This document shows positions 16,660 through 26,087 of a DNA stretch of 64,000 bases, piece after piece (position 1 is the first letter of the stretch; each line of letters opens with the position of its first letter). Under the pieces are notes generated by a model, which saw only the letters and a list, made by a program, of their open reading frames with translations, had not been told where the DNA came from and did no database searches. The position numbers and the translations under genes were made by a program. The stretch comes from an uncultured Clostridia bacterium (GTDB lineage: Bacteria > Bacillota > Clostridia > Lachnospirales > Anaerotignaceae), in contig CABSIK010000004.1 in NCBI GenBank assembly GCA_902477755.1, positions 124,001-188,000 of the forward strand, read 5' to 3'.

Positions 16660-17031
16660 ATGTTGGAACGATTTCAGGCATTGAGCGGCTCACAGATCAT
16701 TCTGGCGGCAGTCATTGCCTTTGTGATTTGGGCAATGATTGAATTCATCAGAAGTGTCCGCAGAAGTGTGAAGGTGGTGAAAAAAACCTTTGGCGAGGTG
16801 GATATGGCACGGGTTATGGAACGGTGCCATGAACTGTTTCCCATTGAAACCATCCTGTTTCGTGGGGCAGAGTTCCAGCGGGGCATGCACATCCGCATCA
16901 CCACCACACAGAAAACCATCATTGAAGGGGAATTGATCGGTATGAACAAGATCCAGATGATCTGCATCCGTACCAAAAACCAGATCATTGCCCATCAGCT
17001 GGATAAAATTCAGGAAATGACAAAAATATGA
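16660..17031 (+). CDS. Membrane-anchored protein of unknown function
   Basis: This 123-residue protein has one N-terminal membrane span (about residues 11-30, ending in FIRSVRRSV). The soluble domain appears mixed alpha/beta and ends with IRTKNQIIAHQLDKIQEM. I do not recognise the family. GGAGGG precedes the start. It follows rsmI by 21 bases and is probably the last gene of the tmk operon; a hairpin-bearing repeat lies downstream. The positive-inside pattern would place the C-terminal domain in the cytosol. Confidence 0.65.
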   Translation: MLERFQALSGSQIILAAVIAFVIWAMIEFIRSVRRSVKVVKKTFGEVDMARVMERCHELFPIETILFRGAEFQRGMHIRITTTQKTIIEGELIGMNKIQMICIRTKNQIIAHQLDKIQEMTKI

Positions 17032-17054
17032 GAAAAGGGCGGCGTGGATATAGT

Positions 17055-17158
17055 TATGCTGCTTTATGAGGAAACAATTGATGGCTGGAATCTTTAAGAA
17101 AGAAAGGATTTCAGCTTTCACATTTTATGAGGATTGTTTTCTTAAGGGCAACTGCTGA
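17055..17158. repeat. Intergenic palindromic repeat, copy B (diverged)
   Basis: Recognisable ends are TATGCTGCTTTATGAGGAAAC and TTGTTTTCTTAAGGGCAAC. The central hairpin pairs GGCTGGAATCTTT with AAAGGATTTCAGCTT. It sits 3' of the tmk operon and may act as its terminator. Confidence 0.5.
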
Positions 17159-17191
17159 GCAAAGCCGCTTTTTTACGGGAAGGAAATCCAT

Positions 17192-17947
17192 ATGACATTG
17201 ACGAGATTTCAACTGAAGATACTTGCCATCTGTTCCATGTTTCTGGATCACGCCATGAAGATTTTCCAAGGGGTGCTGGAACCTGCCATGGGGCAGGTTT
17301 TGTATACAGCTGTTCTGTCTTTGGGGCGGATGGCGTTTCTGATTTTCGCCTTCCAGCTGGCAGAAGGCGTATGGCATACCCGAAACGTGAAAGCCTATCT
17401 GAAACGGCTTTTTGGCTTTGCTCTGCTTTCGGAAATCCCCTTTCAGATGGTGAAAAGTCTGATTTTGACAGGAGAAATTTCTATTTCCTTAGGGCTTACC
17501 AATGTGATGATGACCCTGTTTCTGGGGGTGCTCTCCTGCGTGGCATATGCCTTTTCTGCACAAAAGGACAGAAGGGAAATTGGAAAATTTGCTGTGTTTG
17601 TCATTGCTCTGCTGGCGGAGATCATGGGCACGGATTACGGTGCCTTTGGTGTGATCTATATCTTTGTGCTGTGGTATACTTGGCATTCACCCCAGCGGCA
17701 GCGCGCCATGTTTTGGATGATACTTTGCTATTATGGTCTTTTCATATCTCTTGCCCTGCTCTCTTGGGGCATCACATTCATGGCTGCTTTTGAGGCTGGC
17801 ATGTATCTGGCAGTGTCTTTGGGCACATGGGCGCTGTTGGGACGGTATCAGGGAGAAGTGGGGCGTAAAGGCAGAAAATATGTCTTTTACTTGTTTTATC
17901 CTGTTCATCTGCTGTTTCTGGCAGGAATCTATTGTTTAGTGATGTAA
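17192..17947 (+). CDS. TraX family membrane protein
   Basis: The protein has 251 residues and seven or eight hydrophobic spans. The family signature is visible at the start: FQLKILAICSMFLDHAMKIF, then GRMAFLIFAFQLAEGVWHT and KAYLKRLFGFALLSEIPF. TraX of the F plasmid acetylates pilin, and the Pfam family is related to membrane O-acyltransferases. Chromosomal clostridial members are not linked to conjugation, and the natural acceptor is unknown. No transfer genes lie nearby. The C-terminus (RKYVFYLFYPVHLLFLAGI) is typical of the group. Confidence 0.85.
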   Translation: MTLTRFQLKILAICSMFLDHAMKIFQGVLEPAMGQVLYTAVLSLGRMAFLIFAFQLAEGVWHTRNVKAYLKRLFGFALLSEIPFQMVKSLILTGEISISLGLTNVMMTLFLGVLSCVAYAFSAQKDRREIGKFAVFVIALLAEIMGTDYGAFGVIYIFVLWYTWHSPQRQRAMFWMILCYYGLFISLALLSWGITFMAAFEAGMYLAVSLGTWALLGRYQGEVGRKGRKYVFYLFYPVHLLFLAGIYCLVM

Positions 17948-17952
17948 ATAAA

Positions 17953-18067
17953 GCAAATTCCCCTTAAGAAAACATAACAAATAAAATCTTAATAAAAATA
18001 AGAAAGTCGAAATTCTTTGTCATGATAAGGATTTCGACTTTCTTTGTTTTTCTTATGAAGATGCTCC
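17953..18067. repeat. Intergenic palindromic repeat, copy C (short form, inverted)
   Basis: The element is read from GCAAATTCCCCTTAAGAAAAC to TTCTTATGAAGATGCTCC, the reverse orientation of copy D. The central hairpin is AAGTCGAAATTCTTT with AAGGATTTCGACTT. It lies just after the traX-like gene. The remaining part of this 367-base gap holds no gene, only the promoter and operator of the TetR gene. Confidence 0.8.
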
Positions 18068-18232
18068 GTAAAGGAGAAGCCTGCTTTTTTTTGCATACAG
18101 AGGGTGTTTTTTGTCGGCAGAACATTGTTTTTTCTTTGGAAAAAATGCGCAACCATGTCGAAATCGACAGGGAAAAATTGGAGAAAATGTTGATATACCG
18201 CGATTCTTAACGACATCTTAGCGGTTTCTTAA

Positions 18233-18290
18233 TTGCATTTTAACGCCCTAAGGGCATATAATGTTACCGAAAACAGACCGACCGGTCTGT
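18233..18290 (+). promoter_or_regulatory. Promoter and TetR-type operator
   Basis: TTGCAT (18233-18238), an 18-base spacer and TATAAT (18257-18262) form the promoter. Just downstream, ACAGACCG-AC-CGGTCTGT (18273-18290) is a palindrome with perfect 8-bp arms, positioned over the likely transcription start. This placement predicts autorepression by the TetR protein encoded 25 bases further on. Confidence 0.7.
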
Positions 18291-18314
18291 ATGTATACAT
18301 AAAGGAGGAGTCCC

Positions 18315-18977
18315 ATGAAAACAGAACAGAATATTTTGCAGACAGCATTCCGGCTGTTTTTGGGCAAAGGGTTTTCTGATATCTCCACCAACGAAATCAT
18401 TCGGGAAGCAGGCGCCACCAAAGGCGGCTTTTATTATTGCTTCAAAAGCCGTGAAGATCTGGTGGGCAAGGTTATCGAAACGTACCTGCGGCCTTATTAC
18501 TTACAGCCATTGGAGGAAATGCGGCAGGCATGGGAAAACAAACGGGCGGACGTTTCCACAAAGACCCTGTTGTGGGACGCTTTTTTTGCGCCTCAGCGCT
18601 TTCGCAGATTCCAGGAAAATATTGGTATGGACATTGCCTTTCGGGATTTTTACTTCCTGCTGTATGAAGGCATGAAGAAATATGAAGAAGTGCAGAGCTA
18701 TTTTGCACAGAACACAGAGGAAAGAAAAAGAATCTTGTGCCGTATACTGGAGCGGGGCAAGGAACGTAAGGAGATCGCCGCAGATGTGGACATTGAAAAT
18801 GTCATCATGATGACGCTGGCGATGCAGGACGGCATTCTGGCACTGAAGGTGCTGGATGAGACCATTGATGACGAAGAAAAGTACAGATATATGGAAGAAC
18901 AGCTTTGGCGGGATGTTGCCCCGCAGGATTTATATCTGAAGTATTTACATGGGGGTGTGAACAGTGCAGTATCATAA
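18315..18977 (+). CDS. TetR/AcrR family transcriptional regulator
   Basis: This is a 220-residue repressor. The N-terminal helix-turn-helix spans about residues 8-52: ILQTAFRLFLGKGFSDIST, then EIIREAGATKGGFYYCFKSR, the standard TetR pattern. The C-terminal ligand/dimer domain is not closely assignable. The gene overlaps the start of the dehydratase fusion by 14 bases, so both proteins come from one mRNA under the palindrome-bearing promoter. A plausible inducer is an acyl-CoA or related metabolite of the downstream enzyme, which is inference. Confidence 0.9.
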   Translation: MKTEQNILQTAFRLFLGKGFSDISTNEIIREAGATKGGFYYCFKSREDLVGKVIETYLRPYYLQPLEEMRQAWENKRADVSTKTLLWDAFFAPQRFRRFQENIGMDIAFRDFYFLLYEGMKKYEEVQSYFAQNTEERKRILCRILERGKERKEIAADVDIENVIMMTLAMQDGILALKVLDETIDDEEKYRYMEEQLWRDVAPQDLYLKYLHGGVNSAVS

Positions 18978-21900
18978 TGAACAGACATACAAAATGGGGA
19001 TCGACATCGGCTCCACCACTGTCAAAGTCGTGCTGACAGATTCTGCAAATGAAATTGTTTTTAGTCGCTATCGCAGACATTTTTCTGAAATCAAGAAAAC
19101 CGTAAAAGAAATTCTGAAAGAAGCCAAAGAAGAATTGGGTTATTGTGAATTTGCAACCATGATCACCGGCTCCGGCGGCGTTGCTCTGGCAAAAGCCGTT
19201 GGTGTAGACTTCATTCAGGAAGTGGTTGCCACAGCAAACGCCATCGAAACCGTTGTGCCTCAGACAGATGTTGCCATCGAACTGGGCGGCGAAGATGCGA
19301 AAATCATTTATTTCTCCGGCGGTAATGTGGAACAGCGTATGAACGGTGTATGTGCCGGCGGTACCGGTTCCTTCATCGACCAGATGGCAAGCCTGCTGCA
19401 CACAGACGCAACAGGTCTGAACGAATACGCAAAAGGCCATGAAGTGATCTATCCCATTGCTTCCCGTTGTGGTGTATTCGCAAAAACAGATATCCAGCCC
19501 CTGATCAACGACGGGGCAAGAAAAGAGGACTTGGCAGCTTCCATTTTCCAGGCAGTTGTCAACCAGACCATTGCAGGTCTGGCATGCGGTAAACCCATCC
19601 GCGGTCATGTGGCATTTTTGGGCGGTCCTTTGCATTTCCTTTCTGAACTGCGTCAGCGTTTCATCGAAACACTGCACCTGACAGAAGAAACTGCGCTGCT
19701 GCCTGAAAATTCTCACCTTTTCGCAGCTTACGGCACAGCCGTTTCCAATAAAGGCGAAGCAAATCTGGACTTTGATACCCTGCTGGGCCGTCTGGAAACA
19801 GGTGCGGAACTGTCCGCAGAAGTGAGCCGTCTGGACCCTCTGTTCAAAAACGAAGATGAATATGCGGTGTTCAAAGAACGCCACGATAAAGATAAAGTAA
19901 AACGCGTACCTCTGTCTACATACAAAGGCGATGCTTTCCTGGGTATCGACGCTGGTTCCACCACCACAAAAGTGGCTCTGGTCAGCGAACAGGGCGACCT
20001 GCTTTATTCCTTCTACGCAGGCAATGAAGGCAACCCTCTGAAAGTGGTTATGCAGAGCCTGAATGAAATGTATGACTTGATGCCTGAAGGCGTGACCATC
20101 CGCAATTCCTGCGTAACCGGTTACGGTGAAGGCCTGCTGAAAGAAGCTCTGATGATGGACTTGGGCTACATCGAAACCGTTGCCCACTATAAAGCAGCAC
20201 AGTTCTTTAAACCTGATGTAGACTTCATTCTGGATATCGGCGGTCAGGATATGAAATGTATCCGTATCAAGGACGGCGTCATCGACAGCGTATTGCTGAA
20301 CGAAGCTTGTTCCTCCGGCTGCGGTTCCTTCATCGAAACTTTCGCAAAATCTCTGAACTATACCGTTGCGGACTTTGCGAAGATTGCCCTTTTCGCAAAA
20401 GCACCTATCGACTTGGGTTCCAGATGTACTGTTTTCATGAACTCCCGTGTAAAACAGGCACAGAAGGAAGGGGCAGACGTTGCAGATATTTCCGCAGGTC
20501 TGGCATATTCCGTTATCAAAAATGCACTGCTGAAAGTTATCAAAATCGCTGACCCTAAGGCTATGGGCAAATCCATGGTGGTACAGGGCGGTACATTCTA
20601 TAACGATGCTGTACTGAAAAGCTTTGAACTCATCAGCGGCAGAGAAGCCGTTCGTCCTGACATTGCCGGCATCATGGGTGCTTTCGGCGCAGGTCTCATC
20701 GCAAGAGATAAATATACAGAAGGCTACCAGACAACACTGGTAAGCCGTGAAGAAATGAACGCACTGGAAATCAAGTCCACTATGGCTAGATGTCAGGGCT
20801 GCACCAACCACTGTCTGCTGACCATCAACCAGTTCAGCGGCGGCAGAAGATTCATCACAGGCAACCGCTGTGAAAGAGGTCTGGGCAAGGAAAAGAACGA
20901 AAATCCTGCACCTAACCTTTATGAATACAAACGCCACAGACTGTTCGACTATGAACCTCTCACAGCAGAGGCGGCAACCAAAGGCACTGTTGGTATCCCT
21001 CGTGTGCTGAATATGTGGGAAGATTATCCTTTCTGGTTCACATTCTTCACAAAACTGGGCTATCGTGTGGTACTGTCCCCTTATTCCACAAAAGCAATCT
21101 TTGAAAAGGGTATGGAATCCATCCCCAGTGAATCCGTTTGCTATCCTGCAAAACTGGTACATGGTCATATCATGTACCTCATCGAACAGGGCGTAGACTT
21201 CATCTTCTATCCCGGTATCGTATACGAAAGACGGGACAGCGCAGCGGCTGACAACAACTATAACTGCCCTATTGTGGCATCTTATAACGAAAACATCAAA
21301 AACAACGTAGAGGATCTGAAAGAAAAGAACATTAAGTTTATGAATCCTTTCCTCTCTTTGGATAAGATCGAAACCATCATCAAGCGTATGACAGAGGAAT
21401 TCGTTCCCATGGGCTGCGATGCAAAAGAAATCAAAGCTGCTGTGGAAGCGGGCTGGGCAGAATGGGATAATTTCCGTCACGACATGCACAAAAAAGGCGA
21501 AGAAACCGTGAAATACCTGAAAGACAACAACATGACAGGTATTGTGCTGGGCGGTCGTCCTTACCATGCAGACCCTGAAATCAACCACGGCATCCCCGAA
21601 CTGATCGCAGGCTACAACATTGCTGTTCTCACAGAAGACAGCGTGGCACATATGGGTCATCTGGAACGTCCTACTGTTGTTCGTGACCAGTGGACTTACC
21701 ATTCCCGTCTGTACGAAGCGGCTGCTTTCGTAAAGAAACAGGAAAACATCGAATATGTACAGCTGAACTCCTTCGGCTGCGGTCTGGATGCTGTTACAAC
21801 GGACGAAGTCAAAGCGATCCTGACAGCAGCAGGCAAGATCTACACAGCACTGAAGATCGACGAAGTAAATAACTTGGGTGCAGCCAGAATCCGTATCCGT

Positions 21901-23271
21901 TCTTTGATTGCTGCCATCGAAGACAGAAAAGAAAAGAACGTGAAACTGAAAAAAGCAGATGCTTCTCTGAAACGTGTGCTCTTTACAAAAGAAATGCGGA
22001 AGGATTATACCATCCTGTGCCCTCAGATGTCTCCCATCCACTTTGACATTCTGGAGCCTGCTTTCCGTAAATGCGGCTATAATCTGGAAATCATGGCTGC
22101 CATGGATAAAGACGCCATCGACGCAGGTCTGAAATATGTCAACAACGACGCATGTTATCCTGCTTTGATTACCATTGGTCAGCTTATGAATGGTTTGCTG
22201 TCCGGCAACTATGACCTGAACCGCACCGCACTGCTGATCTCTCAGACTGGCGGCGGCTGCCGTGCCACAAACTACATCGCTTTCATCCGTAAAGCACTGG
22301 AAAACGCAGGTATGCCTAACATCCCTGTTATTTCCATCAACCCTGCAGGTCTGGAAAAGAACCCCGGCTTCAAATATGAACCGGCACTGCTTCACAGAGC
22401 CATGCAGGCACTGGTTTACGGCGATACTTTCATGCGTGTGCTCTACCGCACCCGTCCTTATGAAAAGGTGAAAGGCTCCGCAAACGCACTCTATGAAAAA
22501 TGGAATGAAAAAGTCAAAAAAGACATCCTGCGTGCAGACAGAAAGACATTCTGCAGCAATATCGCAGGCATCATCCGTGATTTCGAAAATCTGGAAATCC
22601 ACGAAGATATGAAGAAACCTCGTGTTGGTGTTGTAGGGGAAATTCTGGTAAAATTCCATCCCACAGCCAATAACGATCTGGTAAATCTGCTGGAAAGAGA
22701 AGGGGCAGAAGCTGTTGTGCCTGACCTGTTGACATTCGGCCTGTACTGCTGCTACAACGCAACCCAGAAAGAAAAATATCTGGGCGGCACCAGAAAAGGC
22801 AGAATCATTGCCAACGCCTTGGCAAAAGTCATCGAATGGTATCAGAAACCTTTGATGAAAGCACTGGAAAAGAGCAAACGCTTCGACCGTCCTGAAGATA
22901 TCCGTACTTTGGGCGAATATGCGAAGAAAGTGGTTTCCCTGTGCAACCAGACTGGCGAAGGCTGGTTCCTGACAGCGGAAATGATCGAATTGATTCACAG
23001 CGGCGTGCCCAATATTGTCTGCACACAGCCCTTCGGCTGTCTGCCTAACCACGTTGTGGGCAAAGGCGTTATCAAGGAACTGCGTAAACAGTATCCTATT
23101 TCCAATATCGTAGCCATCGACTACGATCCGGGCGCAAGTGAAGTCAACCAGCTCAACCGTATCAAACTGATGCTCTCTTCTGCGGAAAAGAATCTGGCAG
23201 CAGGCAGAACAGACGCATTGAAAGAACGTCACTCCGTAACAAAAGCCGCTTTCTCTGTAAAAGAAGACTAA
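18964..23271 (+). CDS. 2-hydroxyacyl-CoA dehydratase activase/dehydratase fusion protein
   Basis: The protein has 1435 residues in several modules. Two BadF/BcrA-type activase (ATPase) domains occur in tandem. The first has MGIDIGSTTVKVVL near residue 11, with Fe-S cysteines in NGVCAGGTGSF and ASRCGVFAKTD. The second has LGIDAGSTTTKVAL near 323, with SSGCGSFIETF and GSRCTVFMNSR. A Cys-rich segment (ARCQGCTNHC, NRCERGLG) near 610-650 follows, then DUF2229/HgdB-like dehydratase regions (PSESVCYPAKLVHGH, NNDACYPALITIG). Such proteins are widespread in anaerobes, but their substrate is unknown. The start is GTG 18964, with ATG 18994 as an alternative. Co-transcription with the overlapping TetR gene is likely. 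Confidence 0.88.
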   Translation: MQYHNEQTYKMGIDIGSTTVKVVLTDSANEIVFSRYRRHFSEIKKTVKEILKEAKEELGYCEFATMITGSGGVALAKAVGVDFIQEVVATANAIETVVPQTDVAIELGGEDAKIIYFSGGNVEQRMNGVCAGGTGSFIDQMASLLHTDATGLNEYAKGHEVIYPIASRCGVFAKTDIQPLINDGARKEDLAASIFQAVVNQTIAGLACGKPIRGHVAFLGGPLHFLSELRQRFIETLHLTEETALLPENSHLFAAYGTAVSNKGEANLDFDTLLGRLETGAELSAEVSRLDPLFKNEDEYAVFKERHDKDKVKRVPLSTYKGDAFLGIDAGSTTTKVALVSEQGDLLYSFYAGNEGNPLKVVMQSLNEMYDLMPEGVTIRNSCVTGYGEGLLKEALMMDLGYIETVAHYKAAQFFKPDVDFILDIGGQDMKCIRIKDGVIDSVLLNEACSSGCGSFIETFAKSLNYTVADFAKIALFAKAPIDLGSRCTVFMNSRVKQAQKEGADVADISAGLAYSVIKNALLKVIKIADPKAMGKSMVVQGGTFYNDAVLKSFELISGREAVRPDIAGIMGAFGAGLIARDKYTEGYQTTLVSREEMNALEIKSTMARCQGCTNHCLLTINQFSGGRRFITGNRCERGLGKEKNENPAPNLYEYKRHRLFDYEPLTAEAATKGTVGIPRVLNMWEDYPFWFTFFTKLGYRVVLSPYSTKAIFEKGMESIPSESVCYPAKLVHGHIMYLIEQGVDFIFYPGIVYERRDSAAADNNYNCPIVASYNENIKNNVEDLKEKNIKFMNPFLSLDKIETIIKRMTEEFVPMGCDAKEIKAAVEAGWAEWDNFRHDMHKKGEETVKYLKDNNMTGIVLGGRPYHADPEINHGIPELIAGYNIAVLTEDSVAHMGHLERPTVVRDQWTYHSRLYEAAAFVKKQENIEYVQLNSFGCGLDAVTTDEVKAILTAAGKIYTALKIDEVNNLGAARIRIRSLIAAIEDRKEKNVKLKKADASLKRVLFTKEMRKDYTILCPQMSPIHFDILEPAFRKCGYNLEIMAAMDKDAIDAGLKYVNNDACYPALITIGQLMNGLLSGNYDLNRTALLISQTGGGCRATNYIAFIRKALENAGMPNIPVISINPAGLEKNPGFKYEPALLHRAMQALVYGDTFMRVLYRTRPYEKVKGSANALYEKWNEKVKKDILRADRKTFCSNIAGIIRDFENLEIHEDMKKPRVGVVGEILVKFHPTANNDLVNLLEREGAEAVVPDLLTFGLYCCYNATQKEKYLGGTRKGRIIANALAKVIEWYQKPLMKALEKSKRFDRPEDIRTLGEYAKKVVSLCNQTGEGWFLTAEMIELIHSGVPNIVCTQPFGCLPNHVVGKGVIKELRKQYPISNIVAIDYDPGASEVNQLNRIKLMLSSAEKNLAAGRTDALKERHSVTKAAFSVKED

Positions 23272-23294
23272 GGGCTGCATAAAAGAAAAACGCC

Positions 23295-23336
23295 AAAGCC
23301 GGAAATTACCGTTTATGGAAATTTCCGGCTTTTTTG
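23295..23336 (+). terminator. Terminator after the dehydratase fusion
   Basis: Stem AGCCGGAAAT (23297-23306) with ATTTCCGGCT (23321-23330), then a T run. Confidence 0.85.
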
Positions 23337-23459
23337 CGTGCAGAATCCGCTCTTTGTAAACAACTCTGCTGTTTTTTTCTTGCAATCCGTTTCCCGATGG
23401 CATACAATAAAAGATGTATCGACATATTTTTTTGCAGACCGAAGGGAGGCGAAAGCCCA

Positions 23460-24569
23460 ATGGCGAAAAAGACGGAGCTGTTCCCAAAGCGTGAGGAACG
23501 CGTTGCTTACAGCGGAAAAGCCGGTGCCGATGTGGAAAGAAATAGAGGAAAAAAAGGCAGGCAAAAAACACAGCGCAGCCGAAAATCCGGCGGGCAGAAA
23601 GGCAATAAAGCCCGTAAGAATATACAGCTTACACCGAAAAAATTTGGTGTGGGTGCAGTGGTCATCGTTGTTTTGATTCTGTTTTTTGCGTTTTTTCATA
23701 AAAATGGTACGGAAGTGTTTGTGGGCGAGGAAAGCATGGGTATTTTGAGTACCACATCCATTTCTGCTGAAGAAATCAAAAGCAATTTGGAAGCCCAGTT
23801 GGCAACGACAGTGGGCACCAATGTGCAGGTCAATGAGGAAATCCGGGCGGACAAGCTCCATGTGTCCAATGACCGGAAAAAAGATATCTGCACCATGGAA
23901 TATCTCATGCCGAAGCTGCGCAATGCAGTCACTTATAAAGTGGAAGCATCTGTGATCTTTGTGGATGGCGGTGCGGTGGCACCTCTGGCAACGGCAGAAG
24001 AAGCCCAACAGGTACAGGATAAGCTGAAAGAACCTTATCTGCCACAGGATGAAAATTCCAATGCGGAAATTTCCTTTGTGGAAAATGTGACGGTGGAAAA
24101 TCAGTTTGTGGATTCTGCGGAAATCCTGTCTGTGGATGACGCGGTGACAAAACTGACCAGCACTACCCCTGTTACCACGACATATACCGTAAAAACCGGG
24201 GATACAGCAGCAAAGATCGCGGCAGAATACGATATGACACTGGAAGAACTGTATGAAATGAATCCTAGCGCAAAAGATGCGGTGGTCATCGGTCAGACAT
24301 TGAATGTTACCGAACAGAAGCCCATGGTTTCTGTCAAATCTGTGGAAACACAAGTGCTGACAAGCGTGGAACCAAAGCAGTATGAAACACAGTATGACGA
24401 TACCAAGCCTGCCAGCTATCAGCGCGTGATCCAGCAGGGCAAGGACGGTCAGAAAAAAAGCACAATCCAGATTACACGCGTCAATGGTTTTGTGACAGAG
24501 GAAAAAGAAGTTTCCAAGGAGATCATTCAGGAACCTGTCAACGAAATCATTTTGAAAGGCACGCAGTAA
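23460..24569 (+). CDS. Membrane-anchored LysM and G5 domain protein
   Basis: This 369-residue protein starts with a very basic, Lys/Arg-rich cytosolic tail (about residues 1-63). One membrane span follows (about 64-82), then an extracellular part. That part ends with a LysM domain (TYTVKTGDTAAKIAAEYDMT, about 242-285) and a G5 domain (about 290-365). LysM binds peptidoglycan and G5 is a cell-wall adhesion module. In related proteins a peptidase M23 domain usually follows, but here the protein stops after G5, so no catalytic domain is visible. ATG 23460 has AGGGAGG upstream. The protein probably acts at the cell wall or the spore surface. Confidence 0.8.
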   Translation: MAKKTELFPKREERVAYSGKAGADVERNRGKKGRQKTQRSRKSGGQKGNKARKNIQLTPKKFGVGAVVIVVLILFFAFFHKNGTEVFVGEESMGILSTTSISAEEIKSNLEAQLATTVGTNVQVNEEIRADKLHVSNDRKKDICTMEYLMPKLRNAVTYKVEASVIFVDGGAVAPLATAEEAQQVQDKLKEPYLPQDENSNAEISFVENVTVENQFVDSAEILSVDDAVTKLTSTTPVTTTYTVKTGDTAAKIAAEYDMTLEELYEMNPSAKDAVVIGQTLNVTEQKPMVSVKSVETQVLTSVEPKQYETQYDDTKPASYQRVIQQGKDGQKKSTIQITRVNGFVTEEKEVSKEIIQEPVNEIILKGTQ

Positions 24570-24616
24570 TATAAATGAAAATATGGGGACAACATAATAA
24601 AGAGGAGGAACCAAAG

Positions 24617-25951
24617 ATGATTACATTTTCAGTCAAAGGCGATGCTGTGACAAAACAGGACTTTGCCGCAATGGCAGAAGAGGTGAAGGCGTGTCACACA
24701 GCGCTCCATGAAAAAACAGGCAAAGGCAATGATTTCGTAGGCTGGGTAGATTGGCCTGTAGACTACGACAAAGAAGAATTTGACCGTATTAAAAAAGCGG
24801 CAGAAAAAATCCAGAAACAGAGTGAAGTGCTGATCGTGATCGGTATCGGCGGCTCTTATCTGGGCACCAGAACTGCTCTGGATTTCATCAAAACACCTTT
24901 TTACAACGAAGATAAGAGAAAATCCACTCCCGACATTTACTTCGTGGGCAACAACATCAGCTCCGCTTATTTGAGCGACATTCTGGGTATTCTGGGTGAC
25001 AGAGATTTCTCTGTAAATGTTATCTCCAAATCCGGTACTACCACAGAACCTGCCATTGCTTTCCGTATCTTTAAGCAGCTGCTGGAAACAAAATATGGCA
25101 AAGAAGGCGCAGCAGAACGTATTTACGCAACAACAGACAGAGCCAGAGGCGCACTGAAAACCATGTGCAACACAGAAGGCTATGAAACATTCGTCATCCC
25201 CGATGATATCGGCGGCAGATTCACTGTTCTGACAGCAGTAGGCATGCTGGCTATGGCAGTGGCAGGCGTAGACATCGACAAAGTTATGGAAGGTGCACAG
25301 TGGGCAAGAGAAGCTTACAGTAATCCCGACATCATGGAAAACCCCTGCTATCAGTATGCGGCAGCAAGAAACTTCTTCTACCGTAACGGCAAAACAGTGG
25401 AAATTTTGGCAAACTATGAACCTCACATGGTTTCTTTCGGCGAATGGTATAAACAGCTTTACGCAGAAAGCGAAGGCAAAGACGGCAAAGGCATTTTCCC
25501 TGTAGCCGCAAACTTCTCCACAGACCTGCACTCCATCGGTCAGTTCATTCAGGAAGGCAGCCGTTATTTCTTTGAAACCGTTATGTGGTGCAAAGAACCT
25601 AAGAGCACAGTACTGGTGCCTTTCGATAAAGAAGATCTGGATGGTCTGAACTTCCTGAAAGCAAAAGACATGCAGTTTGTAAACAGCAAGGCTTTTGCAG
25701 GCACTATGCTGGCACACATGGATGGCGGCGTACCCAACATGGTTATCGAAATGGATCGTATGGACGCTTGGCACTTCGGCGCACTGGTTTACTTCTTTGA
25801 AAAAGCAGTGGGCATCAGCGGCTATATGCTGGATGTAAACCCCTTCAACCAGCCCGGTGTAGAAGCATACAAAAAGAATATGTTCGCACTGCTGGGCAAA
25901 CCCGGTTACGAAGATATGAAAGAAGAACTGGAAAAACGTCTGAACGGCTGA
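24617..25951 (+). CDS. pgi: Glucose-6-phosphate isomerase
   Basis: Pgi interconverts glucose 6-phosphate and fructose 6-phosphate. It has 444 residues, the length of Firmicutes enzymes. Visible signatures are IGIGGSYLGTRTALDF near residue 76, VISKSGTTTEPAIAF near residue 136 (phosphate binding), DIGGRFTVLTAVGMLAM near residue 197 and the C-terminal NPFNQPGVEAYKKNMF near residue 414. ATG 24617 follows AGAGGAGG. The gene ends just ahead of repeat copy D, whose hairpin may terminate it. Confidence 0.96.
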   Translation: MITFSVKGDAVTKQDFAAMAEEVKACHTALHEKTGKGNDFVGWVDWPVDYDKEEFDRIKKAAEKIQKQSEVLIVIGIGGSYLGTRTALDFIKTPFYNEDKRKSTPDIYFVGNNISSAYLSDILGILGDRDFSVNVISKSGTTTEPAIAFRIFKQLLETKYGKEGAAERIYATTDRARGALKTMCNTEGYETFVIPDDIGGRFTVLTAVGMLAMAVAGVDIDKVMEGAQWAREAYSNPDIMENPCYQYAAARNFFYRNGKTVEILANYEPHMVSFGEWYKQLYAESEGKDGKGIFPVAANFSTDLHSIGQFIQEGSRYFFETVMWCKEPKSTVLVPFDKEDLDGLNFLKAKDMQFVNSKAFAGTMLAHMDGGVPNMVIEMDRMDAWHFGALVYFFEKAVGISGYMLDVNPFNQPGVEAYKKNMFALLGKPGYEDMKEELEKRLNG

Positions 25952-25984
25952 TAGGTTTTTCCGTAAGAAAAGCACAGAATATTT

Positions 25985-26087
25985 AGGGGCATCTTCATAA
26001 GAAAACAAAGAAAGCCAAAACCTTTATGATTACAAAGGGTTTTGGTTTTCTTATTTTGTTTGTTATGTTTTCTTAAGGGGAATTTGC
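25985..26087. repeat. Intergenic palindromic repeat, copy D (short form)
   Basis: Clean short copy. It begins AGGGGCATCTTCATAAGAAA and ends GTTTTCTTAAGGGGAATT-TGC, so the outer ends form an imperfect inverted repeat. Inside is the hairpin AAGCCAAAACCTTT paired with AAAGGGTTTTGGTTT. It fills most of the space between pgi and the walR promoter; the rest of this 321-base gap is A+T-rich leader. Confidence 0.85.

Noticed and set aside
18022..18210. Small frame starting in repeat copy C
   Set aside because: It starts inside the repeat hairpin and has no ribosome site or similarity that I recognise.
18805..23571. Very long open frame on the minus strand (about 1588 codons) opposite the dehydratase fusion
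   Set aside because: It is a mirror of a strongly biased coding strand; its product is rich in Cys, Phe and His without any domain, and the plus strand has clear family motifs throughout.
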